From Haloarcula amylovorans (lineage in GTDB: Archaea; Halobacteriota; Halobacteria; Halobacteriales; Haloarculaceae): a stretch of DNA of 64,000 nucleotides. The notes under the pieces are model-generated. The model did no database searches, was not told the DNA's origin, and worked only from the letters and a program-made list of their open reading frames with translations. Both the position numbers and the translations under genes were made by a program. Positions 10,151-18,902 of the stretch are shown in pieces; the stretch's first letter is position 1, and every line of letters starts with the position of its first letter. The stretch is taken from contig NZ_SRIF01000002.1 in assembly GCF_004681185.1 (NCBI RefSeq), forward strand, positions 1,299,456 through 1,363,455, written 5' to 3'.

Positions 10151-10641
10151 GGGGAGACAGAGAGCCGGTCGTCATCGTCGTGGTCGTCGAACGTCATCCC
10201 CTGTTCCTTGTAGGACTCCATGATGTAGTGAGTGACCGTCTGGGTTATCTCGGGGATCGGCGCGATCTTGTCGCTGATGAAATGGGAGACTTCCCGCATG
10301 GAGTCGCCCTCGACTGCGAGGTCGAAGTCGTAGTCGCCGCTGACGAGGCGGAGCGACGTGACCTCGGGGAAGCGGGCGATACGGTCGGCGATGTCGCCGT
10401 AGTTGGTCTCACGGTCCAGCGCGACGTTGAGTTCGACGACCGCCCGGACTCGCTCTTCGTCCGTCTCGACGGCACCCCAGTCGACGACGGCCTGATAGCC
10501 ACAGATGACGCCGGCTGCCTCGAACTCCTCGATGATCGACTCGACTTCGCTCTCGGAGAAGTCCGTAAGGTGGGCTAAGTCCTCCGTGGTGTAGCGGGCG
10601 TTCTCCCGTAACAGGTCAAGAATCTCTCGGCGACTGCTCAT
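10147..10641 (-). CDS. Lrp/AsnC family transcriptional regulator
   Basis: A 164-residue regulator: N-terminal winged helix (about residues 1-55, MSSRREILDLLRENARYT then a TDFSESEVESII recognition helix) and a C-terminal RAM/ACT-like ligand-binding domain with the VRAVVELNVALD and LRLVSGDYDFDLAVEG strands. The start at 10641 is preferred over 10668 because it begins directly at the helix-turn-helix. It is translationally coupled to the aminotransferase. Such pairs in haloarchaea usually sense an amino acid and regulate nitrogen metabolism; the ligand is unknown. Confidence 0.87.
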
Positions 10642-10759
10642 ACTGTGGAGGCGGACGGTGGCGGACAAAAGCCTTGCTCAATGGTGAGACAGTGTGACGC
10701 ACCGCTGTCGAGTGAAACCGTCGCGAGCTTTATTGCAGTGGGATGCCTCGGCCCGGCTA

Positions 10760-11092
10760 ATGTTCGAGGACGCCGCCCGAGACGAGGAGCCTACTGCTGG
10801 GTGGAGCACCATCGCTAGCTACGACGGCGCACCCGCCGTCATCGACACGCTGCTTCGACTCGACCCCGAAGAACGGTACACCAAGACGGAACTGAGCGAG
10901 GAAGCCGGCGTCGCGCTGAAGACGCTGTATCTCGACGGGACGCTCGACCACCTCGCCGCGATGGGCATCCTGGAGAAAGAGGAGACCGAGGGCGAGGAAA
11001 CGCTGTTCGCCGTCGCGGCCGACAGCGAGGTGTACGGCGCGGCGGCGGCGTTCGACGACGCCGTCAAGGAGCGATTGACGACTGAAAAGTGA
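10760..11092 (+). CDS. Small winged-helix DNA-binding protein
   Basis: A 110-residue protein starting MFEDAARDEE. The core (about 22-80) reads as a helix-turn-helix with wing: AVIDTLLRLDPEERYTKTELSEEAG then LKTLYLDGTLDHLAAMGIL and a short EGEETLFAV wing. No ligand or dimer domain is visible beyond a C-terminal helix. It resembles the many single-domain MarR/ArsR-like regulators of haloarchaea. It sits between the divergent Lrp gene and the MFS transporter gene and may regulate either one (inference from position). Confidence 0.75.
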   Translation: MFEDAARDEEPTAGWSTIASYDGAPAVIDTLLRLDPEERYTKTELSEEAGVALKTLYLDGTLDHLAAMGILEKEETEGEETLFAVAADSEVYGAAAAFDDAVKERLTTEK

Positions 11093-11146
11093 CTGAGGCG
11101 GGGGAACCGCGACGCTCTTTGCGCTAGCCCGTGACACGACGGTACA

Positions 11147-12439
11147 GTGGTCTCTGATGCGCAGTCCCGACTCGTCGTCGGTCTGGTTGGCGGCTCACAC
11201 CTCGTGAACCACGCCTACTTCATGTTGCTGCCGCCGATTTTCGGGCCGTTGCAGTCAGACCTCGGGCTCACCGACGCCCAGTTGGGTATCGCACTCGGGA
11301 CCGTTGGCGTCGTCGTGACGGCGCTTCAGTTGCCGTTCGGGTCGCTCTCGGATTCGCGAAGTCGGACGTCGGTATTGGCTATCTCGCTGACCTTCGGCGC
11401 AATCGGGGCGGTTCTCACGGCGACGGCACAGAGCTACGCGTGGCTGTTGGCCGCCAGTGTCGTCACTGGCGTCGGTATCGCGGGCCACCACCCGGCGCAC
11501 TACCCACTCATCGGTGCGGCGACGACGGCAGACACCCGCGGGCGGGCCTACAGCGTCCACGGATTCACCGGGGCGCTCGGGCTCGCCACACCGCCGGCCC
11601 TCGTGGCGACGGCCAGCACGCTCGGGCTGGACTGGCGTGTCGCCATTGGCGCTATCGCCGCCGTCGGGGCCGTCTACGGCGTCGTGTGTCTGCTGGCGTT
11701 CGACCGACTCGTGCGCGAAGACATCACGCATCCGTCGAGCCCCGGTGGTGAGACGGCAACCGCTGGCGCTGACGGCGACACCGAAACCGCTGCCGACGCG
11801 ACCGACGCGTCGCTGGCGACGCGGATTCGACGCGAACTTCGGACAGTCGTTTCCTCACCGCCCATCGTCGCGCTCACCGTCCTCTGGTTCGTCTCGTCGA
11901 TGGCCGGGTGGGGCATCAAGCAGTACACAGCGGCGCTGCTCTCTTCGGGCTACTCGATTCCTGACGCCACCGCGAACTTCGCCGTCTCGGCGATGCTCGT
12001 CACCGGCGCGGTACTCATCTTCGCGGGCGGGTGGCTCACCGACCGCTACTCGCCGGGACCGGTACTCGTCGGCGGCTACGCGGCGCTGGTCGTCGTCGCC
12101 GGGACGCTCGCGCTCGGCACGCTCCCCGTCGTCGGCGCGCTGGCGCTGGTCCTCGTCCTCTCGGCCACCGTCGACGGAAGCAGACCGGCCCGCGCGTCAC
12201 TCGCCGACGCCTTCTCGACCGACGACTCGGCGGGGAAGAACTTCGGCCTCCTCACTATCGGCATCTCCGGCGGGGCCGCCGTCGCGCCGCCGGTGCTGGC
12301 CGTCCTCGTCTCGCGGGCCGGCGTCGCGGCAGCGTTTTGGGCCGTCGCGGGCATCGGCGTCCTCGCTATGGCGCTGACGGCTGTCGTGTTGGCTGTCGGT
12401 GGCCGCCAAGCGCTCGGCACCGCACAACCCGGCGACTGA
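11147..12439 (+). CDS. Major facilitator superfamily transporter
   Basis: A 430-residue membrane protein with about 12 hydrophobic segments in two six-helix halves and an acidic cytoplasmic loop between them (about residues 195-235, rich in Thr/Asp/Ala). The loop 2-3 motif appears as GSLSDSRSRTSVL and is repeated in the second half as GGWLTDRYSPGPVL, both typical of MFS proteins. The start is GTG at 11147. Substrate cannot be told; the short loops and lack of charged pore residues fit a drug/metabolite exporter. The stop codon overlaps a palindromic repeat. Confidence 0.85.
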   Translation: MVSDAQSRLVVGLVGGSHLVNHAYFMLLPPIFGPLQSDLGLTDAQLGIALGTVGVVVTALQLPFGSLSDSRSRTSVLAISLTFGAIGAVLTATAQSYAWLLAASVVTGVGIAGHHPAHYPLIGAATTADTRGRAYSVHGFTGALGLATPPALVATASTLGLDWRVAIGAIAAVGAVYGVVCLLAFDRLVREDITHPSSPGGETATAGADGDTETAADATDASLATRIRRELRTVVSSPPIVALTVLWFVSSMAGWGIKQYTAALLSSGYSIPDATANFAVSAMLVTGAVLIFAGGWLTDRYSPGPVLVGGYAALVVVAGTLALGTLPVVGALALVLVLSATVDGSRPARASLADAFSTDDSAGKNFGLLTIGISGGAAVAPPVLAVLVSRAGVAAAFWAVAGIGVLAMALTAVVLAVGGRQALGTAQPGD

Positions 12440-12520
12440 TACGGACTGCTGTCGCTATTTTTCGAACCGACCACACGGCGTCGTGCGGTCGGTCCGGCAC
12501 CGAACTACAGTAGTCCGTAT
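12439..12520. repeat. 82 bp palindromic element, copy 2
   Basis: The ends ATACGGACTGCTGTCG (12439-12454) and CTACAGTAGTCCGTAT (12505-12520) pair at 14 of 16 positions and match the ends of the element at 837-916. Inside is a second hairpin formed by CCGACC and GGTCGG around 12468-12493. The first base is the last base of the MFS stop codon. Possible transcription terminator or small non-autonomous mobile palindrome. Confidence 0.6.
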
Positions 12521-12567
12521 GACGCGTCCGTGCGCTTTTGCCGTCCCGCGACGTACCGCCAGCTACA

Positions 12568-13158
12568 ATGGTTTCGATGGACTCAGAGTCCGACGTTCTG
12601 CAGCGCGGAGACGCCGCACCGTCGTTCGAACTGCCGGGTGCCGACGGCGAGACGTACGCGCTATCGGACTTCGCCGACTACGACGCCTTGCTCGTCGTGT
12701 TCACCTGTAATCACTGCCCGTACGCGAAGGCCAAGATAGACGAACTGAACCGTCTCGCCGCGGAGTACGACGACCTCGCCGTCGTGGGCATCAACTCCAA
12801 CGACGAGGAGGAGTACCCCGACGACTCCTTCGAGCGGATGCAGGAACTGGTAACGTCCGGTGACGTCGCCTACGACGCCTACCTCCGCGACGCGGACCAG
12901 ACTGTCGCGGCGGCCTACGGCGCGCGCTGTACGCCGGACCCGTTCCTCTTCGACAACGATGACGAGACGTTCCGACTGGCCTACCACGGACGCATCGACG
13001 ACGCACCAAATCCCGACGACGACCCGACCGAACGAGAGATGGCCGGACACGTCGAGACGCTACTGTCCGGCGGGGAGATCAACGCCACCGAGAAGCCCTC
13101 GCGGGGCTGTTCCATCAAGTGGAAGGGCGGTAACGAGCCGGACTACTGGAACGCGTAG
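12568..13158 (+). CDS. Thioredoxin-fold peroxiredoxin-like protein (AhpC/TSA type)
   Basis: A 196-residue thioredoxin-fold protein. The N-terminal part has the redoxin phrase APSFELPGADGE, the active-site region is VFTCNHCPYAK with the CxxC pair at about residues 47 and 50, and the cis-proline region is RCTPDPFLFD. The CNHCPYA form is typical of a peroxiredoxin-like subgroup with a resolving Cys in the active helix. It probably reduces thiols or peroxides in the cytoplasm. Starts at 12538, 12568 and 12577 are possible; 12568 is taken because ATG follows the non-conserved leader closely. Confidence 0.8.
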   Translation: MVSMDSESDVLQRGDAAPSFELPGADGETYALSDFADYDALLVVFTCNHCPYAKAKIDELNRLAAEYDDLAVVGINSNDEEEYPDDSFERMQELVTSGDVAYDAYLRDADQTVAAAYGARCTPDPFLFDNDDETFRLAYHGRIDDAPNPDDDPTEREMAGHVETLLSGGEINATEKPSRGCSIKWKGGNEPDYWNA

Positions 13159-13200
13159 GCGGAGATAATTTTGGCCGTCTCGACGTATCACTCGCTCAAC

Positions 13201-13206
13201 TTTATC
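13201..13206 (+). promoter_or_regulatory. TATA box of dhaKLM
   Basis: TTTATC lies 30-35 bases before the dhaK ATG, the spacing expected for a haloarchaeal promoter with a very short leader. The same hexamer occurs upstream of purA at 39300. Confidence 0.5.
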
Positions 13207-13235
13207 AGGGAGTGAGCCCTCTGTCAACACGACTC

Positions 13236-14234
13236 ATGAAGAAACTCATCAACGACCCGGGCGACGTGGTCGACGAGATGCTCGACGGGATGGTCGCGGC
13301 CTATCCCGACCGAGTCCGTCGGCTGCCGGATACGAACGTATTGGTACGCTCTGACGCGCCGGTTAACGGAAAAGTCGGCATCGTCAGCGGCGGCGGGAGC
13401 GGCCACGAGCCGACACATGCGGGCTACATCGGTGACGGGATGCTCGACGGGGCGGCGGCGGGTGAAGTGTTCACTTCGCCGACGGCCGACGAACTAGAGC
13501 ATCTGGTCGACGTGGCCGACAGCGGCGAGGGGGTGCTGATGGTCGTCAAGAACTACGAGGGCGACGTGATGAACTTCGAGACGGCTGGCGAGATGGTCGA
13601 AATGGAAGGCGGCAACGTGGCAGAAGTCGTCGTCGACGACGACGTGGCCGTCGAGGACTCGCTGTACACCTCGGGGCGACGGGGCGTCTGTGGGACCATC
13701 CTCGTCCACAAGGCGGCAGGCGCGAAAGCCGCCGAAGGCGCGGAGTTAGACGAAGTCCAGCGGGTCGCCCAGAAGGTGGTCGACAACGTCGGCACGATGG
13801 GGATGGCGCTCACATCCTGTGTGACGCCGGAGAAGGGCGAACCGACGTTCGATTTAGGCGAGGACGAGATCGAGTTGGGCATCGGCATCCACGGCGAACC
13901 GGGCGTCGAGCGCACCGACATGATGGACGCCGACGCTATCACCGAGGAACTGACCGCGTCGGTCCTCGAAGATTTGGACCTCGACTCGGGGCAGGAAGTC
14001 GTCACCATCGTCAACGGGATGGGCGGGACGCCGATGATGGAACTGTTCGTCGTCAACCGCAAGCTACAGGAACTGCTCGACGGCCACGACTTAGAGACGT
14101 GGGACGCGTGGGTCGGCGACTACATGACGTCGCTGGATATGGAAGGGTGTTCCATCACCGTCTGTGCCGTCGACGACGAGCTGAAGGATTTACTCGGCGC
14201 GCCGGCCGACACCCCGGCGCTGACCGTGAAATGA
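13236..14234 (+). CDS. dhaK: Dihydroxyacetone kinase subunit DhaK (PTS-dependent)
   Basis: The 332-residue dihydroxyacetone-binding subunit. The N-terminal glycine loop VSGGGSGHEPTHAGYIG is present, and the histidine that binds the substrate covalently as a hemiaminal is in GIGIHGEPGVER at about residue 220. Length and motifs match bacterial PTS-type DhaK, not the ATP-dependent fusion kinases. The start at 13236 is chosen over GTG 13212 because the family begins MKKLINDP. Its stop overlaps dhaL by 4 bases. It feeds glycerol-derived dihydroxyacetone into glycolysis/gluconeogenesis. Confidence 0.95.
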   Translation: MKKLINDPGDVVDEMLDGMVAAYPDRVRRLPDTNVLVRSDAPVNGKVGIVSGGGSGHEPTHAGYIGDGMLDGAAAGEVFTSPTADELEHLVDVADSGEGVLMVVKNYEGDVMNFETAGEMVEMEGGNVAEVVVDDDVAVEDSLYTSGRRGVCGTILVHKAAGAKAAEGAELDEVQRVAQKVVDNVGTMGMALTSCVTPEKGEPTFDLGEDEIELGIGIHGEPGVERTDMMDADAITEELTASVLEDLDLDSGQEVVTIVNGMGGTPMMELFVVNRKLQELLDGHDLETWDAWVGDYMTSLDMEGCSITVCAVDDELKDLLGAPADTPALTVK

Positions 14235-14935
14235 GCGACGAGGGACAGGCGGTCGTCGCGGCCGTGGAAGCGGTCGCCGAGCGCCTCGAAGCCGAGCGGA
14301 GCTACCTCACCGAACTCGACTCGGCCATCGGCGACGCCGACCACGGCGGGAACATGGCTCGCGGCTGGAACGCCGCCGCCGAGGAAGTCGCGGGGCTCAA
14401 CGACCCGGACCCGGCGACGGTGGTCAAGACCACCGGGAAGACGCTCATGTCCGAAGTCGGCGGCGCGTCCGGACCGCTCTACGGCGGTTCGCTCGTCTTT
14501 GCCAGCGCCGAATTCGAAGACGGTATCACCGCCGAGAGCGCGGTGGCGTTCGCCGAGACCTACTTAGAGAAGGTGCAGGACCGCGGCGACGCGAAGGTGG
14601 GCGATAAGACGATGGTCGATGCGCTGGTGCCGGCAGTTCACACGTTCAAGAAGTCCGTCGAGACGGACGACCTTCCGCCGGTCGAGGCGCTGGCGAAGGC
14701 CGTGGCGGCGGCCAAACGCGGCGTCGACTTCACCGTTCCCATCCGCGCATCGAAGGGACGGGCATCGTATCTCGGCTGGCGCTCCGTCGGCCATCAGGAC
14801 CCCGGCGCGACGAGCACGCTGTACATCATGGAGGAACTGTTGTCGGTCGCACAGGAGCAACTGGGCGTCGAGGAACCGGCCGTCGACGCCGCGTCGCCGA
14901 CAGTGCCGGACGGCGAGGAGGCCACGGAGGATTGA
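14231..14935 (+). CDS. dhaL: Dihydroxyacetone kinase subunit DhaL (ADP-binding)
   Basis: A 234-residue subunit that holds ADP as a bound cofactor; DhaM rephosphorylates it and it phosphorylates dihydroxyacetone on DhaK. The Mg-binding aspartates are in the motif SAIGDADHGGNMARG near residues 35-50, and the later glycine motif is in GGASGPLYGGS. The start at 14231 gives the 4-base overlap with dhaK. A C-terminal acidic tail of about 25 residues is added relative to the bacterial protein. It overlaps the dhaM ATG by one base. Confidence 0.95.
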   Translation: MSDEGQAVVAAVEAVAERLEAERSYLTELDSAIGDADHGGNMARGWNAAAEEVAGLNDPDPATVVKTTGKTLMSEVGGASGPLYGGSLVFASAEFEDGITAESAVAFAETYLEKVQDRGDAKVGDKTMVDALVPAVHTFKKSVETDDLPPVEALAKAVAAAKRGVDFTVPIRASKGRASYLGWRSVGHQDPGATSTLYIMEELLSVAQEQLGVEEPAVDAASPTVPDGEEATED

Positions 14936-15315
14936 TGGTCGGTCTCGTCGTCGTCTCGCACAGTCGGAAGGCCGCTGAGGGCATCGCCGAAGTCGCGACA
15001 GAGATGGGTGGCGACACCCGCATCGAACCCGTCGGCGGCGACGGGCAGGGCGGCATCGGCACCGTCCCGGACGACATCGAGGACGCGCTGTCCGCGGTCG
15101 ACAATGGCGACGGCGTCGTCGTCCTCGTGGACCTCGGGAGCGCCGTGATGAACGCCGACGTTGCCATCGAGATGAGCGACGCAGACGCGGTCATCGCGGA
15201 CGCGCCGGTGCTCGAAGGCGCGGTCAACGCCGCCGTCGCCGCGACGAGTCCGAAAGCGACACGCGATTCGGTCCGCGAACAGGCCGAGGCCGCCCGCGAC
15301 ATCGACAAACTCTGA
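14935..15315 (+). CDS. dhaM: Dihydroxyacetone kinase phosphoryl donor subunit DhaM (EIIA-man type)
   Basis: A 126-residue protein consisting only of the EIIA-mannose-type domain. The phosphorylated histidine is His9 in GLVVVSHSRKAAEG; the VDLGSAVMNADVAIE segment is also characteristic. In Escherichia coli DhaM is fused to HPr-like and EI-like domains; here these are separate genes (ptsH, ptsI) encoded convergently 2 kb away. ATG 14935 is preferred to TTG 14932. The phosphate path is PEP, EI, HPr, DhaM, DhaL-ADP. Confidence 0.93.
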   Translation: MVGLVVVSHSRKAAEGIAEVATEMGGDTRIEPVGGDGQGGIGTVPDDIEDALSAVDNGDGVVVLVDLGSAVMNADVAIEMSDADAVIADAPVLEGAVNAAVAATSPKATRDSVREQAEAARDIDKL

Positions 15316-15321
15316 GGGCCA

Positions 15322-15762
15322 CTATCGCCCTTCGTGGCCTTCGACGATGCCGCTGAGCTGCGTGATTTGGAGGCGGACGATGTTGAACTCCAGGTCTTCG
15401 ACGGGTCTGTCGTGGACCTCGTAATACGGGATGTCGAGCGCTTTCGTGGCCTCCTCGATGGCAGAGTCGACGTTGTCTCCGGTCAGCACTTCGAGGGTCC
15501 CTTCAGCGACGACGCTGGTCCACCCCTCGTCGGTCTGGTCGTAGACGACGAACGTGACATGGTCCGCGGCATCGAGGAACTTTCGCTTCTGACTGCCGGG
15601 GCCGTAGCCCATCCGGAAGTAGATGCTCGAATCGTCGTCGCGGTAGGTGAACGACAGCGGCACGCCGTAGCTGTCGTCGTTGTGTCCGAGACACAACACG
15701 CCGGTTCGCTGGTCCCTGAGGAAGTCGGCTATCTCGATGGCGTCCATGTCGGTGCGAGCCAT
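15322..15762 (-). CDS. Pyridoxamine 5'-phosphate oxidase family (flavin-binding) protein
   Basis: A 146-residue split-barrel protein. It has the strand pattern TGVLCLGHNDDSYGVPLSFTY, then SIYFRMGYGPGSQKRKFL and HVTFVVYDQTDEGW, which is the layout of the PPOX/flavin reductase-like fold in the haloarchaeal subgroup. It probably binds FMN or F420. It lies between the tail-to-tail dha and pts operons and ends 7 bases from dhaM, but no functional link to sugar metabolism is evident. Confidence 0.8.
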   Translation of the reverse strand: MARTDMDAIEIADFLRDQRTGVLCLGHNDDSYGVPLSFTYRDDDSSIYFRMGYGPGSQKRKFLDAADHVTFVVYDQTDEGWTSVVAEGTLEVLTGDNVDSAIEEATKALDIPYYEVHDRPVEDLEFNIVRLQITQLSGIVEGHEGR

Positions 15763-15795
15763 ACGTAGTCGTAGGACGCCGAGACAAATATAGGA

Positions 15796-17493
15796 TTAGT
15801 AAGATTTTCGCTCGCTCAGTACGGACTGGACGGCCGCCCGCGTCTCGCAGGCCAGCGCCTCGTCTGCGAGGACACGCGCTGTCTCGGTGTCGATGTCTCG
15901 GACACGCTGTTTGACCGCCGGAACGGTCACGGCGCTCATCGAGAGTTCGTCCAGTTCGAGGCCGACGAGTAACTGCGTCAGATCGGGGTCGCCCGCCATC
16001 TCGCCGCACATCCCGACCCATGCGCCGCCGTCGTGACCGGCTCGCACCGTCCGGTCGATGGCCCGGAGGACTGCGGGATGAAGCGGATCGTGAAGGTCGG
16101 CGACAGCGTCGTTCTCGCGGTCGGCGGCCATCACGTACTGCGTGAGGTCGTTCGTCCCGATAGAGAGGAAGTCGAGTCGCTCGGCCAGCGACTCGGCCAT
16201 ATTCGTCGCAGCGGGTGTCTCGACCATCGCGCCGAGGTCGGGGATTGCGTGGGCGACCCCGTCGCGTTCGAGACCGGCGGCGACGTGCTTGACCCGCTCC
16301 AGCACGTCTTCGACCTCTTCGACGCGAGCGACCATCGGCACCATCACGGCGAGGTCTTCGCCGCCGTCGGTCGCCGCCGCGCGGAGCAGCGCCCGCAACT
16401 GCGTCTCGAAAAGGTCGGCGTGGGTCGATAGCGAGAGGCGAACGCCGCGGCGACCGAGGAACGGGTTCGGTTCGCTGGGCAGGTCGAGATACGGGACCTG
16501 CTTGTCGCCGCCCACGTCCAGCGTCCGAACGACGACGCGGTTCTCGGGGAACGCGTCGAGCGCCGCCGTGACGGCCTCGAACTGCTCGCCCTCGTCGGGA
16601 GCGGCATCCCGGTCGAGAAAGAGAAACTCCGTGCGAAAGAGACCGATACCGTCCGCGCCGCGGGCGACTGCGGGGTCGAGTTCGGCGGGCCGGCCGACGT
16701 TTGCGGCGACCTCGATTTCGCGACCGTCGGCGGTCGAGACGCGCTCGGTCACGACCGGGGCGTCGAGTCCCGAAGCGGATTCGCGGCGCTGGTCGTCCGG
16801 GTCGAGGACAACCTCGCCTGCCTCCCCATCTACGAGGACCATCGCACCCTCGGCGACGTCCAGCAGTCCTTCGCCGACGCCGACGACGGCGGGAATTGCC
16901 AGCGAGCGGGCGATGATGGCCGCGTGCGACGTGCGACCGCCGGTAACGGTGGCGATGCCCGCGACCGCCTCGGGGTCCAGTTCGGCGGTGTCGCTGGGAG
17001 TCAGGCGTTCGGCAAGCAGGACCGTTCCGTCGGGGAGCGAGCCGAGGTCGGCCGTCTCGACGTCCAGCAGTTCGCGCAGGAGGCGGTCGCGCACGTCTCG
17101 CAGGTCGTCCGCGCGTTCGGCCATCCGGCCCTCCATTCTCTCGAACTGCGAGACGGCGTCGCCGTAGGCGTCCGAGACGGCGTGTTCGGCGGTCGTTCCG
17201 TGGTCGATAGCATCTTCGACGTCGCCGACCAGTTGTGGGTCGTCGAGGAACTGCTCGTGGGCGTCGAAGACGGCGGCCTCGTCCTCGCCGACGCGCTCTG
17301 CGGCCCGATCACGGGCCCGTCGGATGGCCCCGCGGGCCGCGTCGCGGGCGTCCTCGAATCGCTCTCGCTGGTTGGCCGTATCGACCGTCTCCGGGTCCGG
17401 CCGGTCAGGGAGTTCGAGGCTGTCCGGGCGGAACCAGCGTGCGGTGCCGACGCCGGCGAGCGGCGTGCTCCCGGTTCCGGTGAGCGTCGTCAC
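15796..17493 (-). CDS. ptsI: PTS enzyme I (PEP-protein phosphotransferase)
   Basis: A 565-residue enzyme I, close to the usual 570. The phosphohistidine is in GGRTSHAAIIARS at about residue 190, the PEP-binding Arg pair is in LFRTEFLFLDRD, and the C-terminal signature MCGEMAGDPDL with its Cys is present. The start is GTG at 17493, which overlaps the ptsH stop by 4 bases; the long open frame upstream of it reads antisense to ptsH sequence and is not used. It transfers phosphate from PEP to HPr in the cytoplasm. No EIIB/EIIC sugar permease gene is in the window. Confidence 0.95.
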   Translation of the reverse strand: MTTLTGTGSTPLAGVGTARWFRPDSLELPDRPDPETVDTANQRERFEDARDAARGAIRRARDRAAERVGEDEAAVFDAHEQFLDDPQLVGDVEDAIDHGTTAEHAVSDAYGDAVSQFERMEGRMAERADDLRDVRDRLLRELLDVETADLGSLPDGTVLLAERLTPSDTAELDPEAVAGIATVTGGRTSHAAIIARSLAIPAVVGVGEGLLDVAEGAMVLVDGEAGEVVLDPDDQRRESASGLDAPVVTERVSTADGREIEVAANVGRPAELDPAVARGADGIGLFRTEFLFLDRDAAPDEGEQFEAVTAALDAFPENRVVVRTLDVGGDKQVPYLDLPSEPNPFLGRRGVRLSLSTHADLFETQLRALLRAAATDGGEDLAVMVPMVARVEEVEDVLERVKHVAAGLERDGVAHAIPDLGAMVETPAATNMAESLAERLDFLSIGTNDLTQYVMAADRENDAVADLHDPLHPAVLRAIDRTVRAGHDGGAWVGMCGEMAGDPDLTQLLVGLELDELSMSAVTVPAVKQRVRDIDTETARVLADEALACETRAAVQSVLSERKSY

Positions 17494-17828
17494 GGGCCGC
17501 CCTCCGCGTCTTCCGTTTCGGTCTCGTGGTCCTCCGCGCCCTCCGTCGAGCCGTCCTCCTCCTCGACTGGCGTCGTCAGCACCGCTTCGAGGGCGTCGAG
17601 TGCCGCTTCCGCGTCGTCGCCCTCCGCGACGAGCACAACCTCGTCGCCCTGCTGCGCGTTCAGTCCGGTGACCGCGAGCATGCTGTTGGCGGCTACCAAC
17701 TCCTCGTCGTCGGCACCCGCGTGGCCGATCTGCACCGTCGCGTCGTATGCGTTGGCGGTCTGTACGAGCTTCGAGGCGGGACGGGCGTGGAGTCCCGCTT
17801 CCGGGACGATTTCGACAGTTCGATCCAT
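17490..17828 (-). CDS. ptsH: Phosphocarrier protein HPr
   Basis: A 112-residue HPr. The active histidine is His14 in EAGLHARPASKLV; the region around Ser46 reads NSMLAVTGLNAQQGDEV. The domain ends at about residue 87 and is followed by an acidic tail of about 25 residues (rich in Glu, Asp, Thr, Gly) that ordinary HPr lacks. It is first in the ptsH-ptsI operon and diverges from mscS. With no EII gene nearby, its likely partner is DhaM. Confidence 0.95.
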   Translation of the reverse strand: MDRTVEIVPEAGLHARPASKLVQTANAYDATVQIGHAGADDEELVAANSMLAVTGLNAQQGDEVVLVAEGDDAEAALDALEAVLTTPVEEEDGSTEGAEDHETETEDAEGGP

Positions 17829-17907
17829 GCCGAATCATGGGTCGGGACAACCATCACCGTGTGGGGTACTCACAATGGTTTAGTGGTCGCCTCACATCGA
17901 CCACGGT

Positions 17908-18858
17908 GTGAGCCGTCCAGTCGGGTATCTGTCGCTCGTGTTCGCGTTCGTCTGTGCCGGTGGGGTCGCACTCGTCCAGCGAGTGACCATCGAGGGGTCA
18001 GTGCAGGGAGTCGCCGTCTGGTTCCTCCTCGTCAAGTCTCTCTCCCTGCTCGCCGTCGCGTTCGCCACCTACGGCTGTTATCGAATCGCCCTCGGCGTCT
18101 ATGACCAGCGGACGGCGGACAAGCGCCGCCGCCACGACGCGAAGAACCTCTTTCGCCTCAGTTTCGGCGTGGCCGGGACCGTCGCCGCCCTCGGCGTCCT
18201 CACCGAACAGTGGGTCGGCCTCCTGTTCTCGCTCGGCGTCGTCGGGTTCGCGGTGACCTTTGCGCTCCAGCAACCGCTGTTCTCGCTCATCGGGTGGCTC
18301 TACATCATGGTCAAGCGACCCTACCAGGTGGGCGACCGTGTCGCCATCGAGGACTCGAAGGGCGACGTCGTGGCAGTCTCCTTTCTCGTGACGACGCTGT
18401 GGGAGATAAACGGCGACCTCGTCTCCTCGAACCAGCCCTCGGGCCGCAGCATCACGCTCCCCAATAGCGTCGTCCTCTCCTCGCACGTCAAGAACTACAC
18501 CCGCGAGGAGTTCCCCTACGTCTGGAACGAACTGACGGTACAGGTGGCCTACGAGACGGACTTCGAGTTCGCCACGGGGACGATGCGAACCGTCGCCGAC
18601 GACTATCTCGGCGACGAGATGGCCGCCCGTATCGAGCGCTACCGTGAGCGACTCGCAGAGACGCCAGTGGAACTCGAAGTGCAGGACCGACCGACGGTCA
18701 ACGTCGTTCAGGAGGAGTCGTGGGTCGCCTTCCGCCTGCGCTACCTCGTCCATCCACGGCGGGGACAGCGGGTGCGAAACGAACTGTACCGACGCATCCT
18801 CGCCGCGTTCAACGAGCACCCCGACCAGGTGAAGTTCCCGGTCAGCCGGAACCGGTGA
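17908..18858 (+). CDS. Small-conductance mechanosensitive channel (MscS family)
   Basis: A 316-residue membrane protein. Four hydrophobic segments are visible in the first 160 residues, then the pore-lining helix GVVGFAVTFALQQPLFS and the MscS beta domain (KRPYQVGDRVAIE, TLWEINGDLVSSNQPSG, ITLPNSVVLSS). It releases osmolytes on sudden dilution, which is relevant for a halophile. The start is GTG at 17908; TTTAG near 17879-17883 is a plausible TATA box for a leaderless mRNA. It diverges from ptsH. Confidence 0.88.
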   Translation: MSRPVGYLSLVFAFVCAGGVALVQRVTIEGSVQGVAVWFLLVKSLSLLAVAFATYGCYRIALGVYDQRTADKRRRHDAKNLFRLSFGVAGTVAALGVLTEQWVGLLFSLGVVGFAVTFALQQPLFSLIGWLYIMVKRPYQVGDRVAIEDSKGDVVAVSFLVTTLWEINGDLVSSNQPSGRSITLPNSVVLSSHVKNYTREEFPYVWNELTVQVAYETDFEFATGTMRTVADDYLGDEMAARIERYRERLAETPVELEVQDRPTVNVVQEESWVAFRLRYLVHPRRGQRVRNELYRRILAAFNEHPDQVKFPVSRNR

Positions 18859-18902
18859 CCGACGCGGGTGCTTTTTGTCCGCGCCCCTCGACCGCTCGAT
18901 AC

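Noticed and set aside
17494..17850. Extension of ptsI to 17850
   Set aside because: It is a frame-shifted reading of ptsH; GTG at 17493 gives the normal EI length and the 4-base overlap.
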